The notes beneath the pieces are model-generated. The model was given only the letters and a program-made list of their open reading frames with translations, was not told where the DNA came from and made no database searches. A stretch of 41,542 bases of DNA from UBA8403 sp964455155 (GTDB lineage Bacteria > Bacteroidota > Bacteroidia > Cytophagales > Amoebophilaceae): contig CAYVYH010000006.1 of NCBI GenBank assembly GCA_964455155.1, forward strand, positions 1-41,542, given 5' to 3'. A program made the position numbers and the translations under genes. Positions 33,965 through 41,542 of the stretch are shown one piece after another (the stretch's first letter is position 1; each line of letters begins with the position of its first letter).

Positions 33965-34957
33965 ATGACAAGACCGATACGTGCAGCCATCGCCGGTGTC
34001 CAAGGCTATGTACCCGACTATATCCTCACCAATGCCGAGCTGGAAAAAATGGTTAACACTACTGATGAGTGGATTACCACCCGAACAGGCATCAAGGAAC
34101 GACACATCCTCAAAGGTGAAAACCAAGGCAGCTCTGTCATGGGTATTGAAGCAGTCAAAGGGCTGCTCGAAAAAACCAACACCGATCCTCGCAACATTGA
34201 TCTTCTTATTTGTGCCACCATTACCCCCGATATGCCCACACCAGCCACAGCTAACATCATTGCCCATGCTGTAGGTGCAGTCAACGCTTTTAGTTACGAT
34301 TTGCAGGCGGCTTGCTCTGGATTTTTATATGCTATGATGACTGGTGCTCAATTCATAGAAACTGGAAAGTGCAGCAAAGTGGTAGTCGTTGGCGTCGATA
34401 AGATGTCTTCCATTGTGGATTATGAAGATAGAACTACCTGTATCCTCTTTGGTGATGGGGCAGGAGCCGTTTTACTAACACCTAGTACAACGGGGCAAGG
34501 TATCATGGATAGTGTGCTCGGGGGCGATGGGGCAGGGGAGGAACATTTGCACCAAAAAGCTGGGGGAAGCAGGAAACCCTCCTCGCACGCAACGATCGAC
34601 ACTAAGGAACATTACTTGTATCAAAACGGCCAGGCGGTATTTAAAATAGCGGTTAATAAAATGGCCGAGGTAGTCGAAGAGATGATGCGAAGAAATCACC
34701 TAAGCAGCAACGATATCGCCTTTATTGTGCCACACCAAGCCAATAAGAGAATTCTCAGTGCTGTGGCCCAAAGGGCAGGTGTAGGCATGGAAAAAGTGAT
34801 GATCAACATTGACAAATTTGGTAACACCACAGCAGCGACTATCCCGCTCTGTTTGTGGCAATACGAATCCCAACTTAAGCCAGGAGATCACCTCATCTTG
34901 ACGGCTTTTGGTGGTGGCTTTACCTGGGGCGGCGCTTATGTAGTTTGGGGGCAATAG
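33965..34957 (+). CDS. fabH: Beta-ketoacyl-ACP synthase III
   Basis: FabH starts fatty acid synthesis by condensing acetyl-CoA with malonyl-ACP. The 330-residue product has the full KAS III set: Cys117 in DLQAACSGFLYAM, His257 in VPHQANKRIL and Asn287 in FGNTTAATIPL, plus the glycine-rich end LTAFGGGFTWGGAYV. Length is normal. It follows a decayed segment where plsX is expected and begins three bases after an assembly artefact, so its upstream control region is uncertain. efp follows after 57 bases, in the order typical of Cytophagales. Malonyl-CoA would come from the carboxylase encoded by accB and accC downstream. The gene is intact. Confidence 0.95.
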   Translation: MTRPIRAAIAGVQGYVPDYILTNAELEKMVNTTDEWITTRTGIKERHILKGENQGSSVMGIEAVKGLLEKTNTDPRNIDLLICATITPDMPTPATANIIAHAVGAVNAFSYDLQAACSGFLYAMMTGAQFIETGKCSKVVVVGVDKMSSIVDYEDRTTCILFGDGAGAVLLTPSTTGQGIMDSVLGGDGAGEEHLHQKAGGSRKPSSHATIDTKEHYLYQNGQAVFKIAVNKMAEVVEEMMRRNHLSSNDIAFIVPHQANKRILSAVAQRAGVGMEKVMINIDKFGNTTAATIPLCLWQYESQLKPGDHLILTAFGGGFTWGGAYVVWGQ

Positions 34958-35014
34958 ATAAGTTTTTTTTAAGTGTCTTTTGAGGCTAATCATTGAATTG
35001 ATGAAAGAACTAAG

Positions 35015-35581
35015 ATGGCTAACACAAGTGACTTTAAGAATGGATTATGCCTTCAATTGAATAATGAACTGTACACCATCGTTGAATTTCAACATGTGAA
35101 ACCAGGCAAAGGGGGGGCTTTTGTGCGCACCAAGCTCAAGAGTATGACCACGGGCAAGGTCATTGATAAGACTTTTAATGCGGGTGTGAGAGTCGATATC
35201 GCTAGGGTAGAGCGCAGACCTCATCAGTTTCTGTACCAGGACGCCGTAGGATATCACTTTATGGATGGTGTTTCTTTTGAACAATTGATGTTGGAGGAAA
35301 CTTTGATTAATGCGCCCAGACTACTCAAAGAAGGTCAAGAAGTAGATATTCTTCTTCACCAAGAGACGGGCAAGCCTTTAAGTTGCGAGCTTCCTCCTTT
35401 TGTAGCCCTCAGTGTAGTTTACACAGAACCCGGATATAAAGGTGATACAGCTACCAAGACACTTAAACCGGCTACCTTAGAAACAGGGTTGCAAATTCAA
35501 GTTCCTTTATTCATTAACAATGCGGACATAATCAAAGTTGATACCCGAACAAGCACTTATGCAGAGCGCATAAAGAAATAG
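35015..35581 (+). CDS. efp: Elongation factor P
   Basis: EF-P relieves ribosomes stalled at runs of proline. The 188-residue product has the three-domain fold: an N-terminal KOW-like domain with VEFQHVKPGKGGAFVRTKLK (Lys32 at the loop tip, the residue that is modified in some bacteria), a middle OB domain with LLKEGQEVDILLHQ, and a C-terminal OB domain with the family signature KPATLETGLQIQVPLFINN. Length is normal. It lies 57 bases after fabH and only 3 bases before accB, so the three are probably one transcript. No lysine-modifying gene (epmA) is seen here. Confidence 0.96.
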   Translation: MANTSDFKNGLCLQLNNELYTIVEFQHVKPGKGGAFVRTKLKSMTTGKVIDKTFNAGVRVDIARVERRPHQFLYQDAVGYHFMDGVSFEQLMLEETLINAPRLLKEGQEVDILLHQETGKPLSCELPPFVALSVVYTEPGYKGDTATKTLKPATLETGLQIQVPLFINNADIIKVDTRTSTYAERIKK

Positions 35582-35584
35582 CCT

Positions 35585-36067
35585 ATGAAAGTAAAAGAGA
35601 TTGAAGGACTGATTGACTTTATCGCCAAGTCTGGTTTGGACGAGGTGAGCATAGAGACAGATCAGATCAAACTGGCTGTCAAGAAAAACATGCCTGTTGC
35701 ACAGCAAATGATTTCAGAATCCCCTAGCAATTCTGTGCCCACAGTCGTTAGCCAGGCCATCTCAGGTACTGCGGCAGCTGTGGATAATGAACCCACCAAT
35801 AGTCCATACATCGAGTTTAAAGCCCCCATGATTGGTACGTTTTATAAGGCGTCAAGCCCAGATTCGCCCCCTTTTGTTCAGGTGGGTGACCAGATACAAC
35901 AAGGACAGAAGCTGTGTGTCATTGAAGCCATGAAGCTCTTCAATGAGATCGAGGCAGATATTGCGGGAACTATTATCAAAGTATTAGTTGATGATGCTTC
36001 TCCAGTAGAATACGACCAGCCGCTATTTCTCATAGATCCACAGTCTACACCGAATAAAAACGGGTGA
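35585..36067 (+). CDS. accB: Biotin carboxyl carrier protein of acetyl-CoA carboxylase
   Basis: AccB carries the biotin that shuttles carboxyl groups in acetyl-CoA carboxylase, the first committed step of fatty acid synthesis. The 160-residue product has the N-terminal helical part (KVKEIEGLIDFIAKSGLDE), a variable linker with Ser, Thr and Ala (about residues 45-75) and the biotinyl domain with KAPMIGTFYKASSP and the attachment site EAMKLFNEIEAD (Lys117). Length is normal. It begins 3 bases after efp. accC follows, but only after a 227-base gap, which is wider than usual for this pair. Confidence 0.95.
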   Translation: MKVKEIEGLIDFIAKSGLDEVSIETDQIKLAVKKNMPVAQQMISESPSNSVPTVVSQAISGTAAAVDNEPTNSPYIEFKAPMIGTFYKASSPDSPPFVQVGDQIQQGQKLCVIEAMKLFNEIEADIAGTIIKVLVDDASPVEYDQPLFLIDPQSTPNKNG

Positions 36068-36294
36068 TAAGTGTTGACATGCAGAGCAGCTACGCTTTAC
36101 TTCGAGTGATTAAGAAGAGCGTAAATGCAACGGGCCTGTCAGGTGATGCTCGTAGTGGCTTCAATCTTGTGGAATTCGGGCAGTTGTTCCGGCCTTTTTC
36201 GAAAAATCTTAACAACTCATAGACAGTAAGTAAGGAGGCTATACGAAGGATTCCTTATTCTTTTGATTACTAATCTCACATAAATAAAGAAGGT

Positions 36295-37641
36295 TTGTTC
36301 AAAAAAATACTTATTGCCAACCGAGGAGAGATTGCACTGCGTATCATCAGGACGTGTCGTGAGATGGGCATTAAGACAGTGGCTGTTTACTCTACAGCAG
36401 ATAGAGACAGTCTTCATGTGCGTTTTGCAGATGAGGCAGTGTGCATTGGACCTGCTCCTAGCCGACTATCTTATCTTAATATTCCGCAAATCATTGCCGC
36501 AGCTGAGCTCACTAATGCCAATGCCATCCATCCTGGCTATGGATTTCTATCAGAAAATAGGGTTTTCGCTAGTGTGTGCGAAGAGTACGGTATTAAGTTC
36601 ATTGGCCCCTCTCCCGAGGCCATTATGAAAATGGGGGATAAAGCCACAGCCAGAGCCACGATGAAGCAAGCGGGTGTGCCTATTATTCCCGGCTCAGAAG
36701 GACTTTTGACTTCCGTGGAGGAAGGTATTGCCCTAGCGCAAGCCATGGGCTTCCCCGTATTACTGAAAGCCACAGCAGGCGGCGGTGGTAAAGGGATGAA
36801 GGTCATAAAAAATACCCAATCGTTTGCCAAAGCCTGGGATGAGGCCAAGCGTGAGGCACAAGCTGCCTTCGATAATGACGGTCTTTACCTGGAGAAATTC
36901 ATTGAGGCGCCCCGGCACATAGAAATACAAATTGTTGGCGACCACACAGGTCGTTCTTGTCACTTGTCTGAGCGAGACTGTTCGATTCAACGTAGGCATC
37001 AAAAGCTTGTTGAAGAGACACCATCACCATTCATGACACAAGATTTGCGTGAGAAAATGGGTCAGGAAGCTATTAAAGTTGCTGAATTTATCAGCTATGA
37101 AGGGGTGGGCACCGTGGAGTTTTTGGTGGACAAACATCGCAATTTTTACTTCATGGAGATGAATACTCGTATCCAGGTAGAACATCCTGTAACAGAAGAA
37201 GTAACAGGTTTTGATCTGATCAAAGAGCAAATTGCCATCGCAGCTGGCAAAAAGATTAGTGGTCAAAATTATTATCCAAATGGGCATGCTATTGAGTGCA
37301 GAATCAATGCAGAAGACCCTAGCCAGGACTTTAGACCCTGTCCTGGCAAGATCACCCATCTCCACTTGCCTGGAGGGGCTGGCGTGCGGGTTGATACGCA
37401 CATCTATGCGGGTTACACTGTTCCTGCTCACTATGATGCCATGATTGCTAAGCTCATTGTGCGTGGGCCCTCTAGACAGGAAGCCATTGTGAAAATGATG
37501 GCGGCTCTGGAAGAATTTGTCATCGAAGGTATTAAAACCACTATTCCTTTTCACCTACGCCTCATGGGTGATGCTAAGTTTCAGGCCGGAGTATTTACCA
37601 CAGCTTTTTTGGAGGAGTTTGATCTGAGTGGTCTGGAATAG
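36295..37641 (+). CDS. accC: Biotin carboxylase subunit of acetyl-CoA carboxylase
   Basis: AccC carboxylates the biotin on AccB using bicarbonate and ATP. The 448-residue product has the ATP-grasp core: KILIANRGEIALRIIRTCRE at the start, IHPGYGFLSEN, the glycine-rich ATP loop KATAGGGGKGMKV, ERDCSIQRRHQKLVEE, and the metal-binding MEMNTRIQVEHPVTEE. Length matches the family. The start is TTG at 36295; it encodes the Met just before FKKILIANRGE, and no ATG keeps that conserved opening. The 227 bases upstream may hold its own promoter. The alpha and beta carboxyltransferase genes accA and accD are not in the window. Confidence 0.96.
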   Translation: MFKKILIANRGEIALRIIRTCREMGIKTVAVYSTADRDSLHVRFADEAVCIGPAPSRLSYLNIPQIIAAAELTNANAIHPGYGFLSENRVFASVCEEYGIKFIGPSPEAIMKMGDKATARATMKQAGVPIIPGSEGLLTSVEEGIALAQAMGFPVLLKATAGGGGKGMKVIKNTQSFAKAWDEAKREAQAAFDNDGLYLEKFIEAPRHIEIQIVGDHTGRSCHLSERDCSIQRRHQKLVEETPSPFMTQDLREKMGQEAIKVAEFISYEGVGTVEFLVDKHRNFYFMEMNTRIQVEHPVTEEVTGFDLIKEQIAIAAGKKISGQNYYPNGHAIECRINAEDPSQDFRPCPGKITHLHLPGGAGVRVDTHIYAGYTVPAHYDAMIAKLIVRGPSRQEAIVKMMAALEEFVIEGIKTTIPFHLRLMGDAKFQAGVFTTAFLEEFDLSGLE

Positions 37642-37770
37642 CGTATTGTAACACCGTACGTGTCGAAGCTATTGACCAGAAGTCGGATATATTCTAAAAT
37701 GCTGCGTGATCGGCAGTCCGTGGTTAACATGGTTGGAAAAGCCACAGGGTTTAACAAGTCCCCTAAAAAA

Positions 37771-37785
37771 GTGTCAAAATGACAC
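37771..37785 (+). promoter_or_regulatory. Palindrome upstream of dnaK
   Basis: GTGTCA and TGACAC form a perfect 6-base inverted repeat with a 3-base centre, 100 bases before the dnaK ATG. It could be an operator. It does not match the CIRCE element of HrcA, and no Bacteroidota promoter box is seen beside it. It may be chance. Confidence 0.25.
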
Positions 37786-37884
37786 AACCGACAATTCTTC
37801 TCCAAACTGGCACGGCACTTGCTATCTATAGTGTCAGTGTGAATAGCGTCACTCATCAGCAAACCTAATTTTAATACGATCGAC

Positions 37885-39795
37885 ATGGGAAAAATTATTG
37901 GAATTGACTTAGGAACAACTAACTCTTGTGTAGCAGTGATGGAAGGCGGTGAGCCTGTGGTTATTGCCAACAGTGAAGGCAAGCGCACCACCCCTTCAGT
38001 CGTTGCATTCTTGAACGAAGGTAAGGGCGACCGCAAAGTAGGGGATCCCGCAAAACGACAAGCTATTATCAATCCACATAATACAATCAGTTCTGTCAAG
38101 CGCTTCATGGGTAAGAAATATGCCGAGGTAGGGGAGGAACGCAAGGAGGTATCCTACAAAGTGGAGAAAGGGAAGAGCGATACGGTGGGCATCAAGATTG
38201 GCGACCGTTTGTATACTGCCCAAGAAATATCAGCTATGATTTTGCAGAAGATGAAAACGACTGCTGAAGATTACCTAGGTACCGAGGTCAAGCAAGCAGT
38301 CATCACTGTTCCTGCTTACTTTAACGATGCTGAGCGGCAAGCCACCAAAGAAGCTGGAAAAATTGCGGGCCTGGAAGTTAAACGGATCATCAACGAGCCC
38401 ACTGCTGCAGCTCTTGCCTATGGTCTAGACAAGAGGAATAAAGACATGAAAATTGCAGTCTTTGACTTGGGTGGTGGCACCTTCGACGTCTCTATTCTAG
38501 AGCTCGGCGACGGAGTTTTCGAAGTTAAGTCTACCAACGGTGACGTGCACTTAGGTGGCGACGATTTTGACCAGAAAATCATTACCTGGTTGGCAGATAC
38601 ATTCCAGAAGGAGGAAGGATTGGACTTAAAGAAGGATCCTACTGCCTTACAGCGTCTAAAAGAGGCTGCAGAAAAGGCTAAGATAGAATTGTCTAGCAGC
38701 ACGAGCACAGAAATTAACCTGCCATATATTATGGCCGTCGATGGCGTGCCTAAGCATCTTGTCAAAACGCTGACCAGAGCTCAATTTGAGCAGCTTATCG
38801 ATGATCTCGTAAAAAGAACATTGGCCCCTTGCAAAAAAGCACTGCAAGACGCCAAGTTCCAGACTTCAGATATTGATGAAGTCGTCTTGGTGGGTGGATC
38901 CACCAGAATTCCTAAAATACAGGAAGAGGTAGAGAAATTCTTTGGGAAAAAAGCCTCTAAGGGCGTCAACCCAGACGAAGTAGTAGCTATTGGTGCAGCT
39001 ATCCAAGGTGGTGTGCTGACTGGCGAAGTCAAAGATGTCTTACTACTCGATGTTACGCCACTCTCTTTGGGTATTGAAACGATGGGAGGGGTGTTTACGA
39101 AACTCATTGAAGCCAACACTACCATACCTACCGAAAAGTCACAGGTATTTTCTACAGCAGCTGATAATCAGCCTTCTGTAGGTATTCATGTATTACAAGG
39201 CGAGCGACCCCTAGCTAAGGACAATCGCAGCATTGGCCAGTTTCATTTAGATGGAATACCCTCTGCTCCAAGAGGAGTACCCCAGATAGAGGTAAAGTTT
39301 GACATCGACGCTAACGGTATATTGAGCGTTTCTGCCAAAGACAAGGGTACAGGTAAAGAGCAGAAGATCCGTATCGAGGCTTCTTCTGGACTGACAGAGG
39401 AGGCGATCAAAAAGATGAAGGAAGAAGCAGAAGCCAATGCGGCAGCAGATAAAAGAGAAAGAGAACGTATCGACAAGCTCAATGCTGCTGATGCGCAAAT
39501 CTTCCAGACTGAAAAGCAACTCAAGGAATTTGGTAGTAAGCTCTCGGAGGGTAACAGGAAAGGCATCGAAGAAGCACTGTCTGCTTTAAAAAAGGCCCAC
39601 GAGGCCCAAGATCTAGGAGGCATTGACCAGGCAACAAAAACATTAAACAACTCCTGGCAACAGGCCTCGCAGGAAATGTACCAAGCGACACAGCAACCTA
39701 GTGGTGCAGAAGCAGGAGCTCAACAACCAAGTAACGAGGACGTGGGAAATGGCAACAATGATGCTGCCGAAGCAGAGTACGAAGAAGTAGAATAG
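37885..39795 (+). CDS. dnaK: Molecular chaperone DnaK (Hsp70)
   Basis: DnaK binds and releases exposed hydrophobic peptides with ATP, helped by DnaJ and GrpE. The 636-residue product has all three Hsp70 signatures: IGIDLGTTNSCVAVMEGG, IAVFDLGGGTFDVSIL near residue 190 and VVLVGGSTRIPKIQEEV near 335. The substrate domain and a helical lid follow, and the acidic C-terminus ends in EYEEVE. Length is normal. The gene is alone: dnaJ and grpE are not adjacent, which is usual for Bacteroidota. A strong terminator follows 35 bases after the stop, so it is probably a single-gene transcript. Confidence 0.97.
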   Translation: MGKIIGIDLGTTNSCVAVMEGGEPVVIANSEGKRTTPSVVAFLNEGKGDRKVGDPAKRQAIINPHNTISSVKRFMGKKYAEVGEERKEVSYKVEKGKSDTVGIKIGDRLYTAQEISAMILQKMKTTAEDYLGTEVKQAVITVPAYFNDAERQATKEAGKIAGLEVKRIINEPTAAALAYGLDKRNKDMKIAVFDLGGGTFDVSILELGDGVFEVKSTNGDVHLGGDDFDQKIITWLADTFQKEEGLDLKKDPTALQRLKEAAEKAKIELSSSTSTEINLPYIMAVDGVPKHLVKTLTRAQFEQLIDDLVKRTLAPCKKALQDAKFQTSDIDEVVLVGGSTRIPKIQEEVEKFFGKKASKGVNPDEVVAIGAAIQGGVLTGEVKDVLLLDVTPLSLGIETMGGVFTKLIEANTTIPTEKSQVFSTAADNQPSVGIHVLQGERPLAKDNRSIGQFHLDGIPSAPRGVPQIEVKFDIDANGILSVSAKDKGTGKEQKIRIEASSGLTEEAIKKMKEEAEANAAADKRERERIDKLNAADAQIFQTEKQLKEFGSKLSEGNRKGIEEALSALKKAHEAQDLGGIDQATKTLNNSWQQASQEMYQATQQPSGAEAGAQQPSNEDVGNGNNDAAEAEYEEVE

Positions 39796-39830
39796 TAGTC
39801 AGCATTGCTGCATCCACCAATTTCTTTACA

Positions 39831-39864
39831 AAAAGCTACCTGTATAGTTGCAGGTAGCTTTTTT
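39831..39864 (+). terminator. Intrinsic terminator after dnaK
   Basis: A perfect 12-base-pair stem (AAAAGCTACCTG at 39831-39842 with CAGGTAGCTTTT at 39851-39862) encloses an 8-base loop and runs into a T tract (TTTTTT at 39859-39864). This is a textbook Rho-independent terminator for dnaK. Confidence 0.9.
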
Positions 39865-39930
39865 GTGTTGTTCTGAACGAGTTACATAAACCCCTAAAAG
39901 ACAGGCTAGGGATAACTAAGTAAGAAATAG

Positions 39931-40194
39931 ATGAGGTATCTCAAGGGCTACGAGGAATTTATGAGAGATCATTTTACCCTGTATGAAGACATACCCCTAA
40001 AAAATTTAGACTGAGTTGTTCAATTCGACACAGACGAGGGGAAATCTCGTACTATAGCCATGTGCGCAGCCGTTCAACATTGTTTAAGTAACAAGAGCCA
40101 AGTAATGACCCATCTTTAGAACCATATTAACAGAGAGCCGAAATCACTTATTCCTTTGTACAAGCATGCAAAAAAAGCATGTACCATCATGTGA
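39931..40194 (+). pseudogene. Three-stop remnant with a P-loop-like motif
   Basis: A single frame from ATG 39931 reads MRYLKGYEEFMRDHFTLYED and then meets TGA at 40012-40014. It continues in the same frame as VVQFDTDEGKSRTIAMCAAVQHC, meets TAG at 40117-40119, and continues as NHINREPKSLIPLYKHAKKA to TGA at 40192-40194. Three internal stops in one otherwise protein-like frame suggest point-mutation decay. DTDEGKSRTIA resembles the nucleotide-binding loop of helicase or SecA-like ATPases (GEGKS/T), but Gly is missing before the Glu and I cannot name the family. It lies just upstream of dead IS copy B. Confidence 0.5.
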
Positions 40195-40284
40195 CTAATA
40201 TATTATGAGACCTGTGCATCAAAGGCCACCATTCTAGCAGTACTTCTTGGGGATCATGCTTAGGCATTCAATTTGCTCACTACC

Positions 40285-41320
40285 CATATTGTGGGAGCTA
40301 AGTGCCTTTTTGAGTACTTTTCACTCTTTTTTTGCTACGCTTTTGATATGATTAATCCCTAGGATCCTGTATCAATTATACGCGATGGAATCCGGCACAT
40401 GCTGCCCATCGATCTTAGCCATACCTACCTAAGTCCTAGCCTACCCAACCAACGTTGGATACGCCCAAACACCCGCTCTATTGGGTAGCAACTACGACTA
40501 ATCAGCTTGTTGTAGCGCCTTTCCCAAACAGGTAGGAACTATGCTTATAGGCCTTGCATTGAATACCACTGCATAATCCTCTCTGGCGCAATAGCTGGTC
40601 GTTTTTGGCTGAACCATACTTTTTGTCTGCCAAGATGCGACTGCTGCCAGGTAATGACGCTTGTAGCCATACCCGAGCTTATTTCCTCTTTTCACCCACC
40701 GCGCTGCTCGATCTACCCTGGCTTAATTTCCTTGGTTGAAGGGCTATTTGAGGCCTCTGGCAGTATGTACGTGGACTTACCATGAGCTTGACGGGCCGTG
40801 GGTGTGATAAAAGCATCGATGACGCTGCCGCCTTGTTGCACCCAAACTCCGCGCTGGACAAGTGGCGCATTGAGTTGCAACAGTAGCCTATGAAGGGCTC
40901 TCTTCTCGGATAACTCGCTTCTAAAACGACTGTGCGTACGATAGTCAGGTACTGAGTTTTCCATGCGTAACCCGAAAAAGGCATCCGCCAGACAAAGTAT
41001 CATGGACCATGTCTTCTACACCCATGTCAGAGAGATCATACCAGGGTTGTAGCAGCATCATCAGGCAGGCAGGCCGCATCCTCAACAGAGCCGTCTACCA
41101 ACCTTATCAAGCTCTCTTTCAAACACGGCCCAGTCTATTGTGGTATTGATTGGATGAAAGAACTTGCTCTTCCTCGTTGTTCTTCCACTAACATCTACAC
41201 TGACAGAACTTCCTGGAACTCACTTTTTGATCATGGAATAGGGAACTAATATGCTGCTAGCCAATGACTTGATGTTACTAAAGAATGTCCCCCATTGACA
41301 ATGGGCCGTGCAAAGGTCTA
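40285..41320 (-). mobile_element. Dead IS5-type insertion sequence, copy B
   Basis: This segment matches copy A (23195-24345) along nearly its whole length, in the same orientation. Minus-strand pieces include IIDA-region AFITPTARQAHGKSTYIL, RGNKLGYGYKRHYLA (the conserved stretch after the WVKK motif) and DGQHVPDSIAYN near the C-terminal end. Frameshifts and stops make it inactive. Compared with copy A it lacks about 105 bases, with the join at about 40650 (copy A 23550-23655). Divergence between the copies is substantial, so both are old. Similarity ends near GCCGTGCAAAGGTCT at about 41318. Terminal inverted repeats could not be defined. Confidence 0.82.
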
Positions 41321-41429
41321 GAAATTATTGCCAACACTGAGTATAGTTTGCTTGTTTGTATCGAATGTAGTAGCAACTTGTACCGAAACTTTGCTAGTCA
41401 GTAAATCCGGCTACGTAAGCAAAACACCT

Positions 41430-41542
41430 ATGAAAGAGATCGACTCTTGGGAAGAAAAATTTGAGGTATGTCGTTATGCTAGTAGGCTACTGGATAAGCT
41501 TGCTGGTATCAACCAAAAGGCCGGAAATAAAGTAGACCTTGT
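41430..41542 (+). CDS. Start of an HD-type RelA/SpoT-like protein, cut by the window end
   Basis: The frame opens with ATG at 41430 and runs off the window after 37 codons: MKEIDSWEEKFEVCRYASRL, then LDKLAGINQKAGNKVDL. This opening resembles the N-terminus of HD-domain RelA/SpoT-like proteins as I remember them from Rickettsia and other intracellular bacteria (FxxCKYxxxLxDKLAxxN, then the HD region). Such short hydrolase-type proteins would break down (p)ppGpp. The diagnostic HD motifs lie beyond the window, so the call depends on this N-terminal likeness. It would be the intact relative of the broken piece at 8516-8861. Confidence 0.5.
   Translation, partial: MKEIDSWEEKFEVCRYASRLLDKLAGINQKAGNKVDL

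Noticed and set aside
37024..37554. 176-codon minus-strand ORF inside accC
   Set aside because: It is fully antisense to the conserved biotin carboxylase core, with no family likeness of its own. It is a shadow ORF.
37771..37785. CIRCE/HrcA operator upstream of dnaK
   Set aside because: The palindrome GTGTCA/TGACAC has 6-base arms and a 3-base centre, unlike the 9-base arms and 9-base spacer of CIRCE, and its sequence does not match. It is kept only as a low-confidence palindrome.

Overview
The window looks like part of the chromosome of an intracellular Bacteroidota bacterium. The best guess is a relative of the Amoebophilaceae (Cardinium/Amoebophilus group). The evidence is gene order: the Bacteroidota block rpmF-(plsX)-fabH-efp-accB-accC, the ftsK-lolA-DUF2851 run, a long-insert Lgt and TAnnTTTG promoter-like boxes. 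Two pieces of an HD-type RelA/SpoT-like protein resemble a family I know mainly from obligate intracellular bacteria. Decayed genes and broken insertion sequences sit among intact housekeeping genes, as expected for a genome under reduction. Base composition by eye is in the low to mid 40s percent G+C, higher than I expect for published Cardinium or Amoebophilus genomes, so the genus is uncertain.

Layout. 1-5355: ribosomal operon rpsF-rpsR-rplI, then uvrA on the minus strand and rsgA divergent from it. 5356-8861: htpG, followed by a decayed block with a broken sodium:solute symporter and a broken RelA/SpoT-type HD fragment. 8880-12451: sufB and rnr, both minus. 12640-16372: a secreted SPOR-like protein, rmuC and mrp. 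16498-19987: a tandem double D-Ala-D-Ala ligase-like gene and a membrane PASTA protein, together a cell-wall pair. 20030-21599: rsmA, a small helix-turn-helix regulator and tRNA-Asn, all minus. 21779-22968: mltG, split by an assembly gap. 23195-24345: a dead IS5-type element. 24534-28937: ftsK, lolA-like and DUF2851. 29201-32535: a TolC-type protein and lgt (minus), separated by 850 bases with no clear gene. 32841-37641: the lipid and translation block, with decayed yceD and plsX around intact rpmF, then fabH, efp, accB and accC. 37885-39864: dnaK with a strong terminator. 39931-41320: a three-stop pseudogene and a second dead IS5-type copy. 41430-end: the start of an HD-type RelA/SpoT-like gene running off the window.

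How the genes fit together. MltG, the double Ddl-like protein, the PASTA protein, the SPOR-like protein and FtsK point to a retained peptidoglycan and division system. FabH, AccB and AccC supply fatty acids, and Lgt and LolA handle lipoproteins. UvrA, RmuC and RNase R cover DNA and RNA maintenance. SufB and Mrp serve iron-sulfur cluster assembly. HtpG and DnaK are chaperones.

Both 100-N runs are flanked by identical 55-base copies. This is the signature of a de Bruijn scaffold gap, and joining the copies restores mltG and a clean sequence ahead of fabH. No CRISPR array, phage or clearly new defence system is visible. The most interesting items are the double Ddl with an altered second active site, and the selective loss of plsX and yceD around a preserved rpmF.
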